DNA of 64,000 bases, taken from contig JASLNR010000043.1 of assembly GCA_030745885.1 (NCBI GenBank), forward strand, positions 11,037 to 75,036, in the 5' to 3' direction. The position numbers were made by a program, and so were the translations under genes. The stretch is from Candidatus Thalassarchaeaceae archaeon. GTDB lineage: Archaea; Thermoplasmatota; Poseidoniia; Poseidoniales; Thalassarchaeaceae. Positions 40,403 to 49,307 of this stretch are shown piece after piece (the stretch's first letter is position 1; each line of letters opens with the position of its first letter). The notes beneath the pieces were generated by a model. It was not told the DNA's origin and ran no database searches. It worked only from the letters and a program-made list of their open reading frames with translations.

Positions 40403-43012
40403 TCAGCACGATCCTTGGAGCACGTCGTCGATCACTGGTATCTTGTCGTAGTCGAACCAGTGAGCAGAGCCTATTGCCGCATAGGGAGCGGAGCACAGAT
40501 CGTCGTGCTTGACGCCGATTCCGTTGTACTGGCCGATAATTATCATGTTCGGATTCTGCACCCAGAGCTCGAAGGCATCGGCATACAGCTGACCACGGGC
40601 GGTCTCATTGGTCTCGGTCCTGGCTGAAACGAGCAGCGAATCAAGGGCAGAGTTGTGGTAATTGGTGCCGTAGGCATCCCCTCCAGCATCATGGCTGGCA
40701 GCGAACGGGGACCAGTAGTTGTCGGGATCCAAGTAGTCCGGGGCCCAGCCGCTGAAACGGATCTCAAAGGTGCTCGTATAGTACATCGTGAGGTACTCAG
40801 CCCAAGGCTTGGCATCTCCGTCGGTGGCGACTCCGATAGTCCCCAGGGACTCTTGGAGCTGACCGGCCATGGCGATTCGGTAGTCGTTGCCCTCGTTGGC
40901 CATGACACGGAGAATCTGGGGCAGGCGGCATTCGTCGCCGTCGCGGTCCTCCTCGTCAACCACCACGGTGTTGTTGTTGGCAAGCTCCGCGCAGTCGTAC
41001 TGTCGGATGAAGCCGGCGTCCTCCAAGAGGCTCTCAGAGTGAGTCAGGTCGTAGGTGAACACCTCGTACTGGGTCCAGTCGTAGAGGAATCCGGTCGGAA
41101 TGGGGCCATACTGCGCGGCCAGAGAGTTGTCATAGATCTCGGTTCTGGCCGTAACGTAGTCGAAAGCGTACGAGATGGCGAGGCGCACTGAGCTGTTTGC
41201 CATGACATTGCAGTCATCAGAGCCGTCGTCATCGCAGTCGTGGTTGATGATGTAGTCTCCATCGCCGTCCTTCGGCTCTAGGTTCATGGCCGCTAGTGTC
41301 GTAGTGTACGTCTCCCGGTAGGTGCAGATGTATCCGTCCTTGCCCCTGACGTTCGGCTTGTCGTCCAAATCGTCGTCCTCGCCCTCGTCGAACTCGTCGT
41401 TGCCGTTGTGGTCGATGTAGCAGAACTCGGTCAGGTCCTCGAGGTTGATGCTGCCGAAGTCCGCCTCGTAGTTGTACTCGGGGTCCCCATTGCTGCCATG
41501 ATGGGAGAAGGCCATCAGCCTCGTCGAGGCTTCGGTGACAATCGAGGAAGTCACCCTGTTGAGGTTGAATCCCCTATCCTCCCAGTACATCCAGTTCGGC
41601 GTCAGCACGATGCGGTCCTCGCGAATCCAAGCGTCGACGATGTACGCACCAGTCCCGGAGCCGAGGGGCGCCTCGTCCATCCAATCATGGCAGTGATCGC
41701 CGCTGTTGTTGTTCGACTCGCACAGGTCCTTGTTGACCACAGCACCCACGGTGTATGCTATCGTGGAGGCGAATCCTGCGTATGGCTGGAACAGAGTGAC
41801 GGTTAATGTGGTGTCGTCAACAACCTCCAGGCTGTCGCAATCTATGTTCTGCTCCAGAATCCATCCCACGTGGCTATCTGGCGATCCATAGGAGATCACC
41901 CGGCACCAAGAGTAGGCGACGTCCTCGGCGGTCATCAGGTCGCCATTGCTAAAGTGGACGTCGTCCCTGAGATCGAAGGTGTATTCCATGTCGTCTGGTC
42001 CGATTGTGAATCCTATGGCGAGCCTTGGGGCGATGACCACGTCGCCATTGACATCGCCCTCGTAGCGGAATAGCGTATCGAAGACGTTCTCAATCACGTC
42101 CCCTGAGGCCGAGTCGTAGGCATCGTGGGGGTCGAAGGTCGATGCGTCGCCTATGCCCATCTCGACGATTTCGCATGGGGAGTTCTCAACATCCTCTATG
42201 CCATCCTCAGTGCATTCCCTGATGCCCTTTAGCGTGTCCCAAGCTTCGTCGTAGGTTAACTCGCCCGCATCATAGGCCCATAGGGTGCTCTGCTGCGTCG
42301 TGAAGTACTCACAGGAGTGGTCGTTGTCGGTGGCCTCGGGATCGTAGTTGTCAGCGTTTGAATCGGTGCATCCTGAAACCTCATCAGCATCGTTGACTCC
42401 GTCGTCGTCGAGGTCGTAGTCGCAGGAGCCGTCGTCATCGGTGGCTGCAGAATCGTAGTTGTTCGCAGTGGAGCTGGTGCACCCGGAGACCTCGTCGGCG
42501 TCCAGTATGCCGTCGTCGTCGAGGTCATAGTCGCAGGAGCCGTCGTCGTCCGTGATGTGCTCGTTGTAGTTGTTCGCGGATGAGTCGGTACACCCGGAGA
42601 CCTCGTCGGCGTCGAGAACCCCATCGTCGTCGATGTCGTAGTCACAGGAGCCGTCGTCGTCGGTGGCAGCGGAATCGTGATTGTTGGCTGCGGGGTCCAT
42701 GCACCCCGGGACCTCATCGGCGTCGAGCACCCCGTCGCCATCGTAGTCGTAGTCGCAGGAGTCATCTTCCTCGGTGGCCCCAGACTGGTAGTTGAACGCG
42801 GCCTCGTCAGTGCATCCGAGCACCTCGAGCCAGTCGGCAACCCCGTCGTCGTCGGTGTCGAAGTCGCACGAGCCGTCGTCTTCGGTAGCGTTCACGTCGT
42901 AGTTGTTCGCTCGATCGTCGGTGCAGCCGGTGGAGGCAGGATCCTCGCCCGTGCACCCCGCCAGAGGCGCTGGAAGCAGTAGCAGTGCCACAATGATTAC
43001 TTGCAATCTCAT
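40403..43012 (-). CDS. Solute-binding lipoprotein (SBP_bac_5) with N-terminal Asp-rich repeats
   Basis: 869 residues. A lipoprotein signal (LLLLPAPLAGC, Cys20) is followed by five complete and one partial 37-residue repeats of the form GCTDxxANNYDxxATDDDGSCDYDxDDDGVxDADEVS (residues ~29-240). The rest is a peptide/nickel-type binding protein: SGDVIENVFDTLFRYEG, RLAIGFTIGPDDMEYTFDLRDDVHFSNGDLMTAEDVAYSWCR, LEDAGFIRQYD and FEIRFSGWAPDYLDPDNYWSPF. It would sit on the cell surface and bind oligopeptides or similar solutes. No permease or ATPase for it is adjacent. The Asp-rich repeats look calcium-binding and may act as a stalk. Confidence 0.92.
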   Translation of the reverse strand: MRLQVIIVALLLLPAPLAGCTGEDPASTGCTDDRANNYDVNATEDDGSCDFDTDDDGVADWLEVLGCTDEAAFNYQSGATEEDDSCDYDYDGDGVLDADEVPGCMDPAANNHDSAATDDDGSCDYDIDDDGVLDADEVSGCTDSSANNYNEHITDDDGSCDYDLDDDGILDADEVSGCTSSTANNYDSAATDDDGSCDYDLDDDGVNDADEVSGCTDSNADNYDPEATDNDHSCEYFTTQQSTLWAYDAGELTYDEAWDTLKGIRECTEDGIEDVENSPCEIVEMGIGDASTFDPHDAYDSASGDVIENVFDTLFRYEGDVNGDVVIAPRLAIGFTIGPDDMEYTFDLRDDVHFSNGDLMTAEDVAYSWCRVISYGSPDSHVGWILEQNIDCDSLEVVDDTTLTVTLFQPYAGFASTIAYTVGAVVNKDLCESNNNSGDHCHDWMDEAPLGSGTGAYIVDAWIREDRIVLTPNWMYWEDRGFNLNRVTSSIVTEASTRLMAFSHHGSNGDPEYNYEADFGSINLEDLTEFCYIDHNGNDEFDEGEDDDLDDKPNVRGKDGYICTYRETYTTTLAAMNLEPKDGDGDYIINHDCDDDGSDDCNVMANSSVRLAISYAFDYVTARTEIYDNSLAAQYGPIPTGFLYDWTQYEVFTYDLTHSESLLEDAGFIRQYDCAELANNNTVVVDEEDRDGDECRLPQILRVMANEGNDYRIAMAGQLQESLGTIGVATDGDAKPWAEYLTMYYTSTFEIRFSGWAPDYLDPDNYWSPFAASHDAGGDAYGTNYHNSALDSLLVSARTETNETARGQLYADAFELWVQNPNMIIIGQYNGIGVKHDDLCSAPYAAIGSAHWFDYDKIPVIDDVLQGSC
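42292..42928 (-). repeat. 111-bp tandem repeats (TSP3-like, GCTD...DDDG)
   Basis: Five full and one partial coding repeats of 111 bases encode the Asp-rich units of the binding protein. DNA similarity between units 3, 4 and 5 is high. They are coding repeats, not CRISPR. Confidence 0.9.
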
Positions 43013-43140
43013 GCTTCTGCAACCCCCCTTTCAGATATCTATGTTGTCCCGCCTCCCCAAGGCACGCTCGCAGGGCCCTCATTCGTCGTCGAGTCCAGAG
43101 TGTGACGAACCTTCATCACGGTGGTTCCTGAGGGCCCGCC

Positions 43141-43347
43141 ATGGGGGTGGGCCGTGCGTTTGTGTTTGCCCTGTTCGCCATTCTTCCCGGCGTGCTCCTA
43201 TCACTAGCCGGATGGGTTCTGTTTGGAAGACCCGGGAGCTGGAACAACAGCCTCTACCTAGCGTGCTACGCCCCCTTCTTCAGTTGCGTGGCTGCCGGCT
43301 TCTACATCGGATGGAGGGCGGAGGACGATATTCGGATGGAGGCCTAA
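43141..43347 (+). CDS. Small two-segment membrane protein
   Basis: 68 residues with two hydrophobic segments (AFVFALFAILPGVLLSLAGWVLF and SLYLACYAPFFSCVAAGFYIGW) and a charged end RAEDDIRMEA. It ends 2 bases before the TTG start of endonuclease III, so the two look like an operon. Not recognised; the even hydrophobic pattern makes it a credible gene. Confidence 0.6.
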   Translation: MGVGRAFVFALFAILPGVLLSLAGWVLFGRPGSWNNSLYLACYAPFFSCVAAGFYIGWRAEDDIRMEA

Positions 43348-43349
43348 TC

Positions 43350-43997
43350 TTGCGTCGGTCCCAGAAGGCCGAGCGAATCGGGGACCAACTGGACAACCTC
43401 TACCCTGAGGCGCCGATACCGCTCTCCCACTCGGATCCCTACACCCTGCTCGTCTCCGTGATGCTCTCGGCCCAGACAACGGACAAGAAGGTCAACGAAG
43501 TCACTCCGAGGCTCTTCGAGGCGGCCGACTCGCCCGAGGCTATGGCGGCCCTGCGAGTCGACGAGATTCAAGAAATCATCCATGATGTCGGGCTCGCCCC
43601 GACCAAGGCGCGCAACCTCAGGAGGATGGCCGAGCAGATTCTAGAGGACGGTGGTGGCGTGCGCCCGGACTGGGGCTTCCTCGAGTCGCTAACCGGCGTC
43701 GGGCACAAGACGGCTAGCGTTGTTATGGCGCAGGCCTTCGGAGTCCCGGCGTTCCCCGTGGACACCCACATACACAGACTAGCAGCGCGCTGGGGCCTTT
43801 CCGACGGGCGCAACGTTGCGAAGACCGAGCGAGACCTCAAGGCGGTGTTCCCCAAAGACGCCTGGGCGCGCCGCCACCTGCAGATCATCTACTTCGGCCG
43901 TGAGCATTGCCCCGCCCTGCGCCACGACCTAGGCCAATGCCCCATCTGCTCATGGGCAGCATCGAAGAAGCGGTTCCGGGAGGAGATGCCGGGATGA
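43350..43997 (+). CDS. nth: Endonuclease III-like DNA glycosylase/AP lyase
   Basis: 215 residues from TTG 43350, which places LLVSVMLSAQTTD at the usual distance from the start; an in-frame ATG at 43311 would overlap the preceding gene. Helix-hairpin-helix LESLTGVGHKTASVVMAQAFG carries the catalytic Lys, and VDTHIHRLAARWGL the catalytic Asp. It removes oxidised pyrimidines. The C-terminal cluster motif reads CPALRHDLGQCPIC, three Cys with a spacing unlike the classical C-x6-C-x2-C-x5-C, so the 4Fe-4S cluster may be absent or altered. It overlaps the next gene by 4 bases. Confidence 0.92.
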   Translation: MRRSQKAERIGDQLDNLYPEAPIPLSHSDPYTLLVSVMLSAQTTDKKVNEVTPRLFEAADSPEAMAALRVDEIQEIIHDVGLAPTKARNLRRMAEQILEDGGGVRPDWGFLESLTGVGHKTASVVMAQAFGVPAFPVDTHIHRLAARWGLSDGRNVAKTERDLKAVFPKDAWARRHLQIIYFGREHCPALRHDLGQCPICSWAASKKRFREEMPG

Positions 43998-44575
43998 CGA
44001 AGGAGGTATTCGAAGGGAGGGTAATCTCGTCAGGGTTCTCAACTGACGATATGATGGTGATCGGTGATTGGGATAATTCCCCCTTCGGCCCATTCACCGA
44101 CCTGATGTGGGCCAAGCCCGATGGTACCAGAGTACTCATAGCACCAACCCAAGAGATTGCGGCCTACGTCTCATCCCTGTACTCCTTCGAAGAGGTGGTG
44201 GTGACCCCTCTCGGGATTTCCAAGGGGAAGCGCTCCATCGAGGTCAATTACGATCTCGGAAGAGTCTCGATGACATGGGGGAGAGCCCTGCCACTTCCCT
44301 TCAGGAGACCCCTGTGGTTCATTGCCAACATAGAGGCTCCCTTCGCTAGGATATTCTTCGGCACCAAGACCCACGGAACCACGAGGAACGGCTGGAAGGA
44401 GTGGTATCACGTAAGGGGCCTCTCCCGGCTAATCTCGGCCGGGATTGAGATAGATGGGAGGGCATCGAGCCGGATGACCGGATCCACTCCCGGTGCGTGC
44501 TTCGGGTTCAGCAACCCACCACGGATGCCGCTGAGCGTGAGGGTCGACTCGCATATCGCCAAATCCGAGTCTTGA
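43994..44575 (+). CDS. Uncharacterised protein, coupled to nth
   Basis: 193 residues from ATG 43994, which overlaps the nth stop (ATGA). Mixed alpha/beta with VFEGRVISSGFSTDDMMVIGDWDNSPFGPFTDLMWAKPDGTRVLIAPT and WGRALPLPFRRPLWFIANIEAPFARIFFGTKTHGTTRNGWKEWYHV. No membrane segment or known motif. The end of the gene lies 10 bases before the peroxiredoxin ATG. Confidence 0.7.
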   Translation: MTKEVFEGRVISSGFSTDDMMVIGDWDNSPFGPFTDLMWAKPDGTRVLIAPTQEIAAYVSSLYSFEEVVVTPLGISKGKRSIEVNYDLGRVSMTWGRALPLPFRRPLWFIANIEAPFARIFFGTKTHGTTRNGWKEWYHVRGLSRLISAGIEIDGRASSRMTGSTPGACFGFSNPPRMPLSVRVDSHIAKSES

Positions 44576-44585
44576 TGTGCCAGTA

Positions 44586-45074
44586 ATGCCACGCATCGCC
44601 ATGCAGGAGCTCTCAGTGGGCGATCCAGCCCCTGACTTCTCAGCCAGGGTGGCCAATGGGGCCACCATCCAGTTGTCCGAGGTCCTATCGGAGGGCAAGG
44701 GCGTCATCCTCTACTTCTACCCGCGTGACGAAACCCCCGGGTGCACGGTGCAGGCATGCGACTTCCGTGATAGTTTCGCTAGGTTGGCCGACTCGGGCTG
44801 GAGGGTGGTGGGAGTATCGACCGATTCGGCATCGAGCCATCAGAAGTTCATCGACAATCACGAGCTACCATTCGAGCTGGTGGTCGACGAGGACTCCTCG
44901 TTGCATGAGGCATACGGCACCTGGAGGGAGAAGAACATGTACGGAAGGACATACATGGGCACCCTCAGATCGACCTTCGCCATCAGTAGCGAAGGCACCC
45001 TCGAGTGGGCCGGGTACGGAGTGAGGGCGAAGGGGCACGTCGAGATGCTTATGGAATCACTCGGGGTGCAGTGA
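44586..45074 (+). CDS. bcp: Thiol peroxidase of the BCP/PrxQ type
   Basis: 162 residues from ATG 44586 (GTG 44577 or ATG 44601 also possible). LSVGDPAPDFSARVANG and YFYPRDETPGCTVQACDFRD hold the peroxidatic Cys53 and resolving Cys58, the five-residue spacing typical of PrxQ. Reduces peroxides with thioredoxin-like donors. It follows the uncharacterised gene of the nth operon and precedes a 69-residue protein by 4 bases. Confidence 0.94.
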   Translation: MPRIAMQELSVGDPAPDFSARVANGATIQLSEVLSEGKGVILYFYPRDETPGCTVQACDFRDSFARLADSGWRVVGVSTDSASSHQKFIDNHELPFELVVDEDSSLHEAYGTWREKNMYGRTYMGTLRSTFAISSEGTLEWAGYGVRAKGHVEMLMESLGVQ

Positions 45075-45078
45075 TCGG

Positions 45079-45288
45079 ATGGACGCCGAGGAACGCCGCA
45101 AGGTGGTGGGTATCTTCCTGCAGAGATGCGTGGAATACGCGAACGCCTCCATTGAGCGCAAGCATCAGCGTGGCGAGGACGAGGCGGAGATCGCTCGCTG
45201 GGTGGCTTACAGGGACCTCACAGAGCACGCAATCAAGGAGGTGTCCTCCGGCGAGCTCGACTCATGGCTGGAGGACGCCTCGGCCTAG
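45079..45288 (+). CDS. Small helical protein, unknown function
   Basis: 69 residues, strongly charged and helical (EERRKVVGIFLQRCVEYANASIERKHQRGEDEAEIARWVAYRDLTEHAIKEV). Codon use resembles its neighbours and it follows the peroxiredoxin gene by 4 bases, so it is a real gene. It ends 1 base from the convergent sepF gene. Not recognised. Confidence 0.65.
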   Translation: MDAEERRKVVGIFLQRCVEYANASIERKHQRGEDEAEIARWVAYRDLTEHAIKEVSSGELDSWLEDASA

Positions 45289-45289
45289 C

Positions 45290-45769
45290 TCAGGCCTCGG
45301 CCGGCTCGGGAATCTGGCTCCAACCTGCCGTGCCCAGCCTATGCTTGTGGGTGTCGACCCTCATCCTCGCCCCGGCGACCATGAGCAGCGTGTCCGTCTC
45401 GTTCAAGGCGAACACGGGCAACCCGGTGCGGTCACCAAGGTCCTGTATCCTTCTGCCGCATACTGACTGCTGGCTGGGCATGTGGTTGAGGGATGTCAGG
45501 TCCACAATCACCATGTCCCCCATAGCAAGGTTCTGCTCGGCCCCATTCAGGGGCAACCTGTGCAGATCGTCAGGCTGTAGGTAGATGACCCTGCGAACGG
45601 GCCTCTGAGTCATCCTCTCGGTGCGGTCGGACCACCTGATGTCCCCGAAGTCGTGGAACCTGTTTCCGGCCATTGGGCCGGGATCCACTGCGACCTTGCG
45701 GCGACCTCCACTCTTCTTGGGGGTGGCGTTGGGATTGGGCAGCCCGAGCAGCCTGAAGAGATTGACCAC
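45290..45769 (-). CDS. sepF: SepF-like cell division protein
   Basis: 159 residues. The second half matches the SepF core (PF04472-like): RRVIYLQPDDLHRLPL, AMGDMVIVDLTSLNHM, VCGRRIQDLGDRTGLPVFALNETDTLLMVAG and RVDTHKHRLG. The N-terminal MVNLFRLLGLPNP is short, hydrophobic and amphipathic, suiting a membrane-targeting helix. SepF tethers FtsZ to the membrane in many archaea. The gene lies 14 bases after the large PKD surface-protein gene on the same strand. Confidence 0.8.
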   Translation of the reverse strand: MVNLFRLLGLPNPNATPKKSGGRRKVAVDPGPMAGNRFHDFGDIRWSDRTERMTQRPVRRVIYLQPDDLHRLPLNGAEQNLAMGDMVIVDLTSLNHMPSQQSVCGRRIQDLGDRTGLPVFALNETDTLLMVAGARMRVDTHKHRLGTAGWSQIPEPAEA

Positions 45770-45783
45770 GGCGCGCCCGAAAC

Positions 45784-48700
45784 CTACTCCTCAAAGAGTG
45801 CTTCGATGTCCTCTTGGCCCAGGACCTCGTTTATCGAGCTCTGCTCGCTCGCCGAATCCTCGGGAGCACTCTCGGGCCCGGGATCTGGGTTGCTACCGGT
45901 GAGCTCCTCGAGCACGTCGTCGAGCTCGGGCAGGATTTCTTGGGCCTCTCGATCGCTGGGGAGTTCGGGGACTGGCGCTGGGGGATCTTCACCACGTTGC
46001 TGTGGATCGGGATTAGGAAGGTCGAAGGCCGCATCGATGTCAACAGGCGGGCTGTTTGGGGGCAAATCCTCGGATTCCCCCATGGAGAATGACCGCTGCA
46101 CGGCGTAGGCGATCCCCGCTAGGGCCGAGAGGACGAGGACGAGCAGCGAGAGGTTCGTCTGGATGCTCTCGCCCAAGCTGAATGGGGCCTCCTCGACCTC
46201 GATGTCCATGGTGACGGAGTGGCTCTCGCTCTCGTCCAGCACGGTCAGCTTCACCTGCTTCAAACCCCCTGAGCCGTAGGTGAACTCGACCCACCTGCCC
46301 GTGAAATCAACATCATTTGCCGGGTCTCCGTCTCCGTCCGAGTCATCGGTCACATCGATGTCCCAGTGGAACTCAAGGCTCTCGAGATCGAGTTCGGAGT
46401 CCACAGTGCCATTGGCCGAGAGTACGATGGGATCCCCCTCTGTTGGGTTGGAAACACTGACTGACGCCATCGCCGTGGGGGGGGCGTTCCTAACCTCGAT
46501 GGGGATTTCCACCGATTCGGACTCGCCGTCGTCATCTGTAACGTGGAAGATTATGGAGCTGGGAGCGGAGGATTCGTCGGGCCATGAGTGCACAAGGTGA
46601 TTGGAGGGGATATCGCAGTCGTTTCTAGGGTCGCCGTCGGAGTCCGCATCGTCGCTCGGGTGCATGTCGAAGCACAGGACGAGGCTGGCAATGTCGTTGG
46701 CGGTGTCGGTGACCTCGACGTCAATCACCACCTGCTCGTCTTCCTCGATTTGGGGCACCGGGGGTAGGGGGGAGATAGAGGGGGGCAGGTTCTCAACCTG
46801 AATGGGGACCACTAGCATCTCGGTCCCCTCTCCGTCGTCGTCGAAAACCTCCAGGGTTGCAAGTTGCATGCCAGACGCGTTGTAGCTGTGGTTGGCAAAG
46901 CTGGTCCTCCCGATGCTGGTGTGGTTGAGCTCGGGCTGGTTCTCCGCGTCGGGCCTCCAGATGTGAAGGAGGGAGTCGATATCGTTGCTGGAGTCCTCGG
47001 CCTGCCCCATCAGGGTGATGGCATCGCCCTCCTGCACGATGAAAACGCCTCGGCTGTCCGTAGTGAGCCTGTTCGGGCCCATCCACACCTCAACCTGAGG
47101 GTTGTGGGGGGCTGCGTTGCTGACCGCAACGGTGTGAGATGCCTGAGTGGTGTCCCCGTCATCGTCGGTTGCTAGGACCTCGATCGTGTATTGGCCCTCG
47201 ACCATCGGCATCACAGTGCAAGCAAGGCCGACCTGCCCCTCATTGCAGGCGGAGCCCCACAGGATGTCGACCGACGCGGAGGGCGTCTGGGTATCGGCGT
47301 CGCTCCTATTGGTGATTCTGAAGGTGATGAGGGAGGCAACCTGAACCTCCTCCTCGTCCGCCACTAGGGTGATTTCAGGTGGGCGGTTGTGGACTATGAC
47401 CGAAGAGGTGGCGGATGCGTGGTCGTTCTCTTCGTCCGAGACTACGAGCTTTATTTCATACACGCCATCATCTTCCCATCTCCACTCGTAGACACAGTCT
47501 CCCTCCAGCACCGTCTCGGTCTGGCCGTCCGCCCGCTCGATCCTGAACTCGCACTCCAGAGACCCCCCGTCGGGGTCTTGGGAACCACTTCCATCCAGCG
47601 AGACCTCATCGAGAGTGAGGGACTCCTCCAAGACGAGTAGGTTCGCCATCGGCAAGGCGCCTATGTAGAGAACAAAGACGCCATCGTTATTCGAGCGGTT
47701 CCCGTCCTCGCTGATCTCCTCTTCGGGGTCGACGACGAAACCAGTGTACACGTAACCGAAGGACTGCGTTGCGGGTACGGTCCAATTGAGCTCGATCCTG
47801 GCCTCCTCGAGGCTGGCTAGGGGGGGCACGTAGCCATTGACTACGGTGCCATCGGGCGCATTGACCCTCAGTGAGGAGGGAGGGGAAGAGGCGAGTCCCC
47901 TATTGAGGACCGGGACGGAGAAAGTAAGCGTGTCCCCGATCACGGCGTTGAAGCCGACGTTGGGATCTAGGGTGAGGATTCCGTTGCCTCGATGGCGCTG
48001 CACTGTGACTGCCTCCGATCGTGTGACCAAGTCAATCTCATGGACGTCAGAGTCGATTATCAGGGAACTCGCTCCCAAGACATCCTCAGTAGTCCCATTA
48101 TTGATCCAAGCCAGCAGACCGTGGCTGCCGAGCTCACCGATTCCAACGGTGTCGTCTGGGGAGTCTCCGGTGTCGAGGGTCAAGTGGTAGGACCCGTTCT
48201 CGTCAGTCGTGACGTCCTGCACGAACTGCTCGGCCTCGTACCTGAACTGCAGATCTTGACCGCTGACGGGCTGGCCCTGGCTTGAGACGTTAATCCACGC
48301 TGAGATCTCGATGTCCACCGGAGCTAGGGGATACTCGATATCGATTGAGACCACAGTGCTTCTCTCAGTCTGCTGGTAAGAAACAAGCTCGTGCACGGCA
48401 ATGAATCCGAAACTCTGCACATACGAGCTCTTGATTTCCCCCCTTATCGCCGGGCAGTACCAATTGTATCCAATCTCGTCACCATCGCTGTCATAGTTCG
48501 TGATGTTGTAGGACGGGTAGCATCCCGGGAAGGTTACTCCGGAGCTGCCTTGGCTGACCACCTCCCAGCTGGTGGTGTTCGAGTCGCTTGTGTCGTCCGG
48601 GATCGGGACATAGCTGCTGGAGCCGCTGAACTCCAAGTGCTGCTCGTAATCCATCTCCCACGACTCGCCCACGCTGATTGGGAAGTCATAGTCCTCGAGG

Positions 48701-49260
48701 GGGGGGTCATAGGTGTTCAGAACGGTGAGCAAGCCTATTTCCTGCCTCAGCCAAGAGGAGCAGCCCCCGAAAAACACTGGATCGAAGTAGACGTCGATGG
48801 TGGCCTCCTGGGTGTGAGTGGCGAGGTCCGAGGCGCGGATGATCTCCGTAGTGTCCATGTCGACGTAGAGGCAGCCGTTGGTGCCATCGATGCTGATTGG
48901 GTCGCCGGACTCGTACTCGCCGATTGACTCGACCTCGTAGACCAGCGTCGAGTCGTTCTCGATATTCATTAGGTACATGTCGACTACCGTGACTTCTAGA
49001 GTTCCCTCCAGAGTCTGGACATTCGAGCTGACACCCGACCCGGCGACGAAGTCGGCGACGTCCAGATACCCGTCGTAATTCCAGTTATCGCCGACGCGCC
49101 ACTCGGGCACGTCGATGATGGTCGTTGACCTAGTCGAGGATTCGGCAGCCCGTGCGGTACCGGGGAAGGGCTCGCCTTGGCTGGCCCCGGTCCACAGGAC
49201 GGAGGCCGAGGGAAGCAGCATCAGGGCGATGAATAAGGCAGTGGTCCCATTGGAGCGCAT
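45784..49260 (-). CDS. Large surface protein with PKD/Ig-like domains and a C-terminal anchor
   Basis: 1158 residues. Signal peptide (TALFIALMLLPSASVLW), then ~350 residues with beta-rich, Thr/Ser-rich sequence, a CARDB-like segment (GDTLTFSVPVLNRGLASSPPSSLRVNAPDG), and about four PKD-like domains. The domains start NRPPEITLVADEE, NAAPHNPQVEVWMG, NLPPSISPLPPV and NAPPTAMASVSVSN. A membrane segment (LSLLVLVLSALAGIAYAV) near residue 1050 is followed by a ~90-residue acidic cytoplasmic tail ending EDIEALFEE. The protein probably spans the envelope with its bulk outside. The tail precedes sepF in the same operon, which suggests a link to division or cell-surface assembly. Confidence 0.88.
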   Translation of the reverse strand: MRSNGTTALFIALMLLPSASVLWTGASQGEPFPGTARAAESSTRSTTIIDVPEWRVGDNWNYDGYLDVADFVAGSGVSSNVQTLEGTLEVTVVDMYLMNIENDSTLVYEVESIGEYESGDPISIDGTNGCLYVDMDTTEIIRASDLATHTQEATIDVYFDPVFFGGCSSWLRQEIGLLTVLNTYDPPLEDYDFPISVGESWEMDYEQHLEFSGSSSYVPIPDDTSDSNTTSWEVVSQGSSGVTFPGCYPSYNITNYDSDGDEIGYNWYCPAIRGEIKSSYVQSFGFIAVHELVSYQQTERSTVVSIDIEYPLAPVDIEISAWINVSSQGQPVSGQDLQFRYEAEQFVQDVTTDENGSYHLTLDTGDSPDDTVGIGELGSHGLLAWINNGTTEDVLGASSLIIDSDVHEIDLVTRSEAVTVQRHRGNGILTLDPNVGFNAVIGDTLTFSVPVLNRGLASSPPSSLRVNAPDGTVVNGYVPPLASLEEARIELNWTVPATQSFGYVYTGFVVDPEEEISEDGNRSNNDGVFVLYIGALPMANLLVLEESLTLDEVSLDGSGSQDPDGGSLECEFRIERADGQTETVLEGDCVYEWRWEDDGVYEIKLVVSDEENDHASATSSVIVHNRPPEITLVADEEEVQVASLITFRITNRSDADTQTPSASVDILWGSACNEGQVGLACTVMPMVEGQYTIEVLATDDDGDTTQASHTVAVSNAAPHNPQVEVWMGPNRLTTDSRGVFIVQEGDAITLMGQAEDSSNDIDSLLHIWRPDAENQPELNHTSIGRTSFANHSYNASGMQLATLEVFDDDGEGTEMLVVPIQVENLPPSISPLPPVPQIEEDEQVVIDVEVTDTANDIASLVLCFDMHPSDDADSDGDPRNDCDIPSNHLVHSWPDESSAPSSIIFHVTDDDGESESVEIPIEVRNAPPTAMASVSVSNPTEGDPIVLSANGTVDSELDLESLEFHWDIDVTDDSDGDGDPANDVDFTGRWVEFTYGSGGLKQVKLTVLDESESHSVTMDIEVEEAPFSLGESIQTNLSLLVLVLSALAGIAYAVQRSFSMGESEDLPPNSPPVDIDAAFDLPNPDPQQRGEDPPAPVPELPSDREAQEILPELDDVLEELTGSNPDPGPESAPEDSASEQSSINEVLGQEDIEALFEE

Positions 49261-49307
49261 GAAATCCAGCAGGGAGGCCCGTTCAAGAATATTGGTTTCC
49301 AGAAAAC

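Noticed and set aside
42292..42928. Regular repeats that could look like a CRISPR array
   Set aside because: They are in-frame 111-base coding repeats with no conserved short repeat and no unique spacers.
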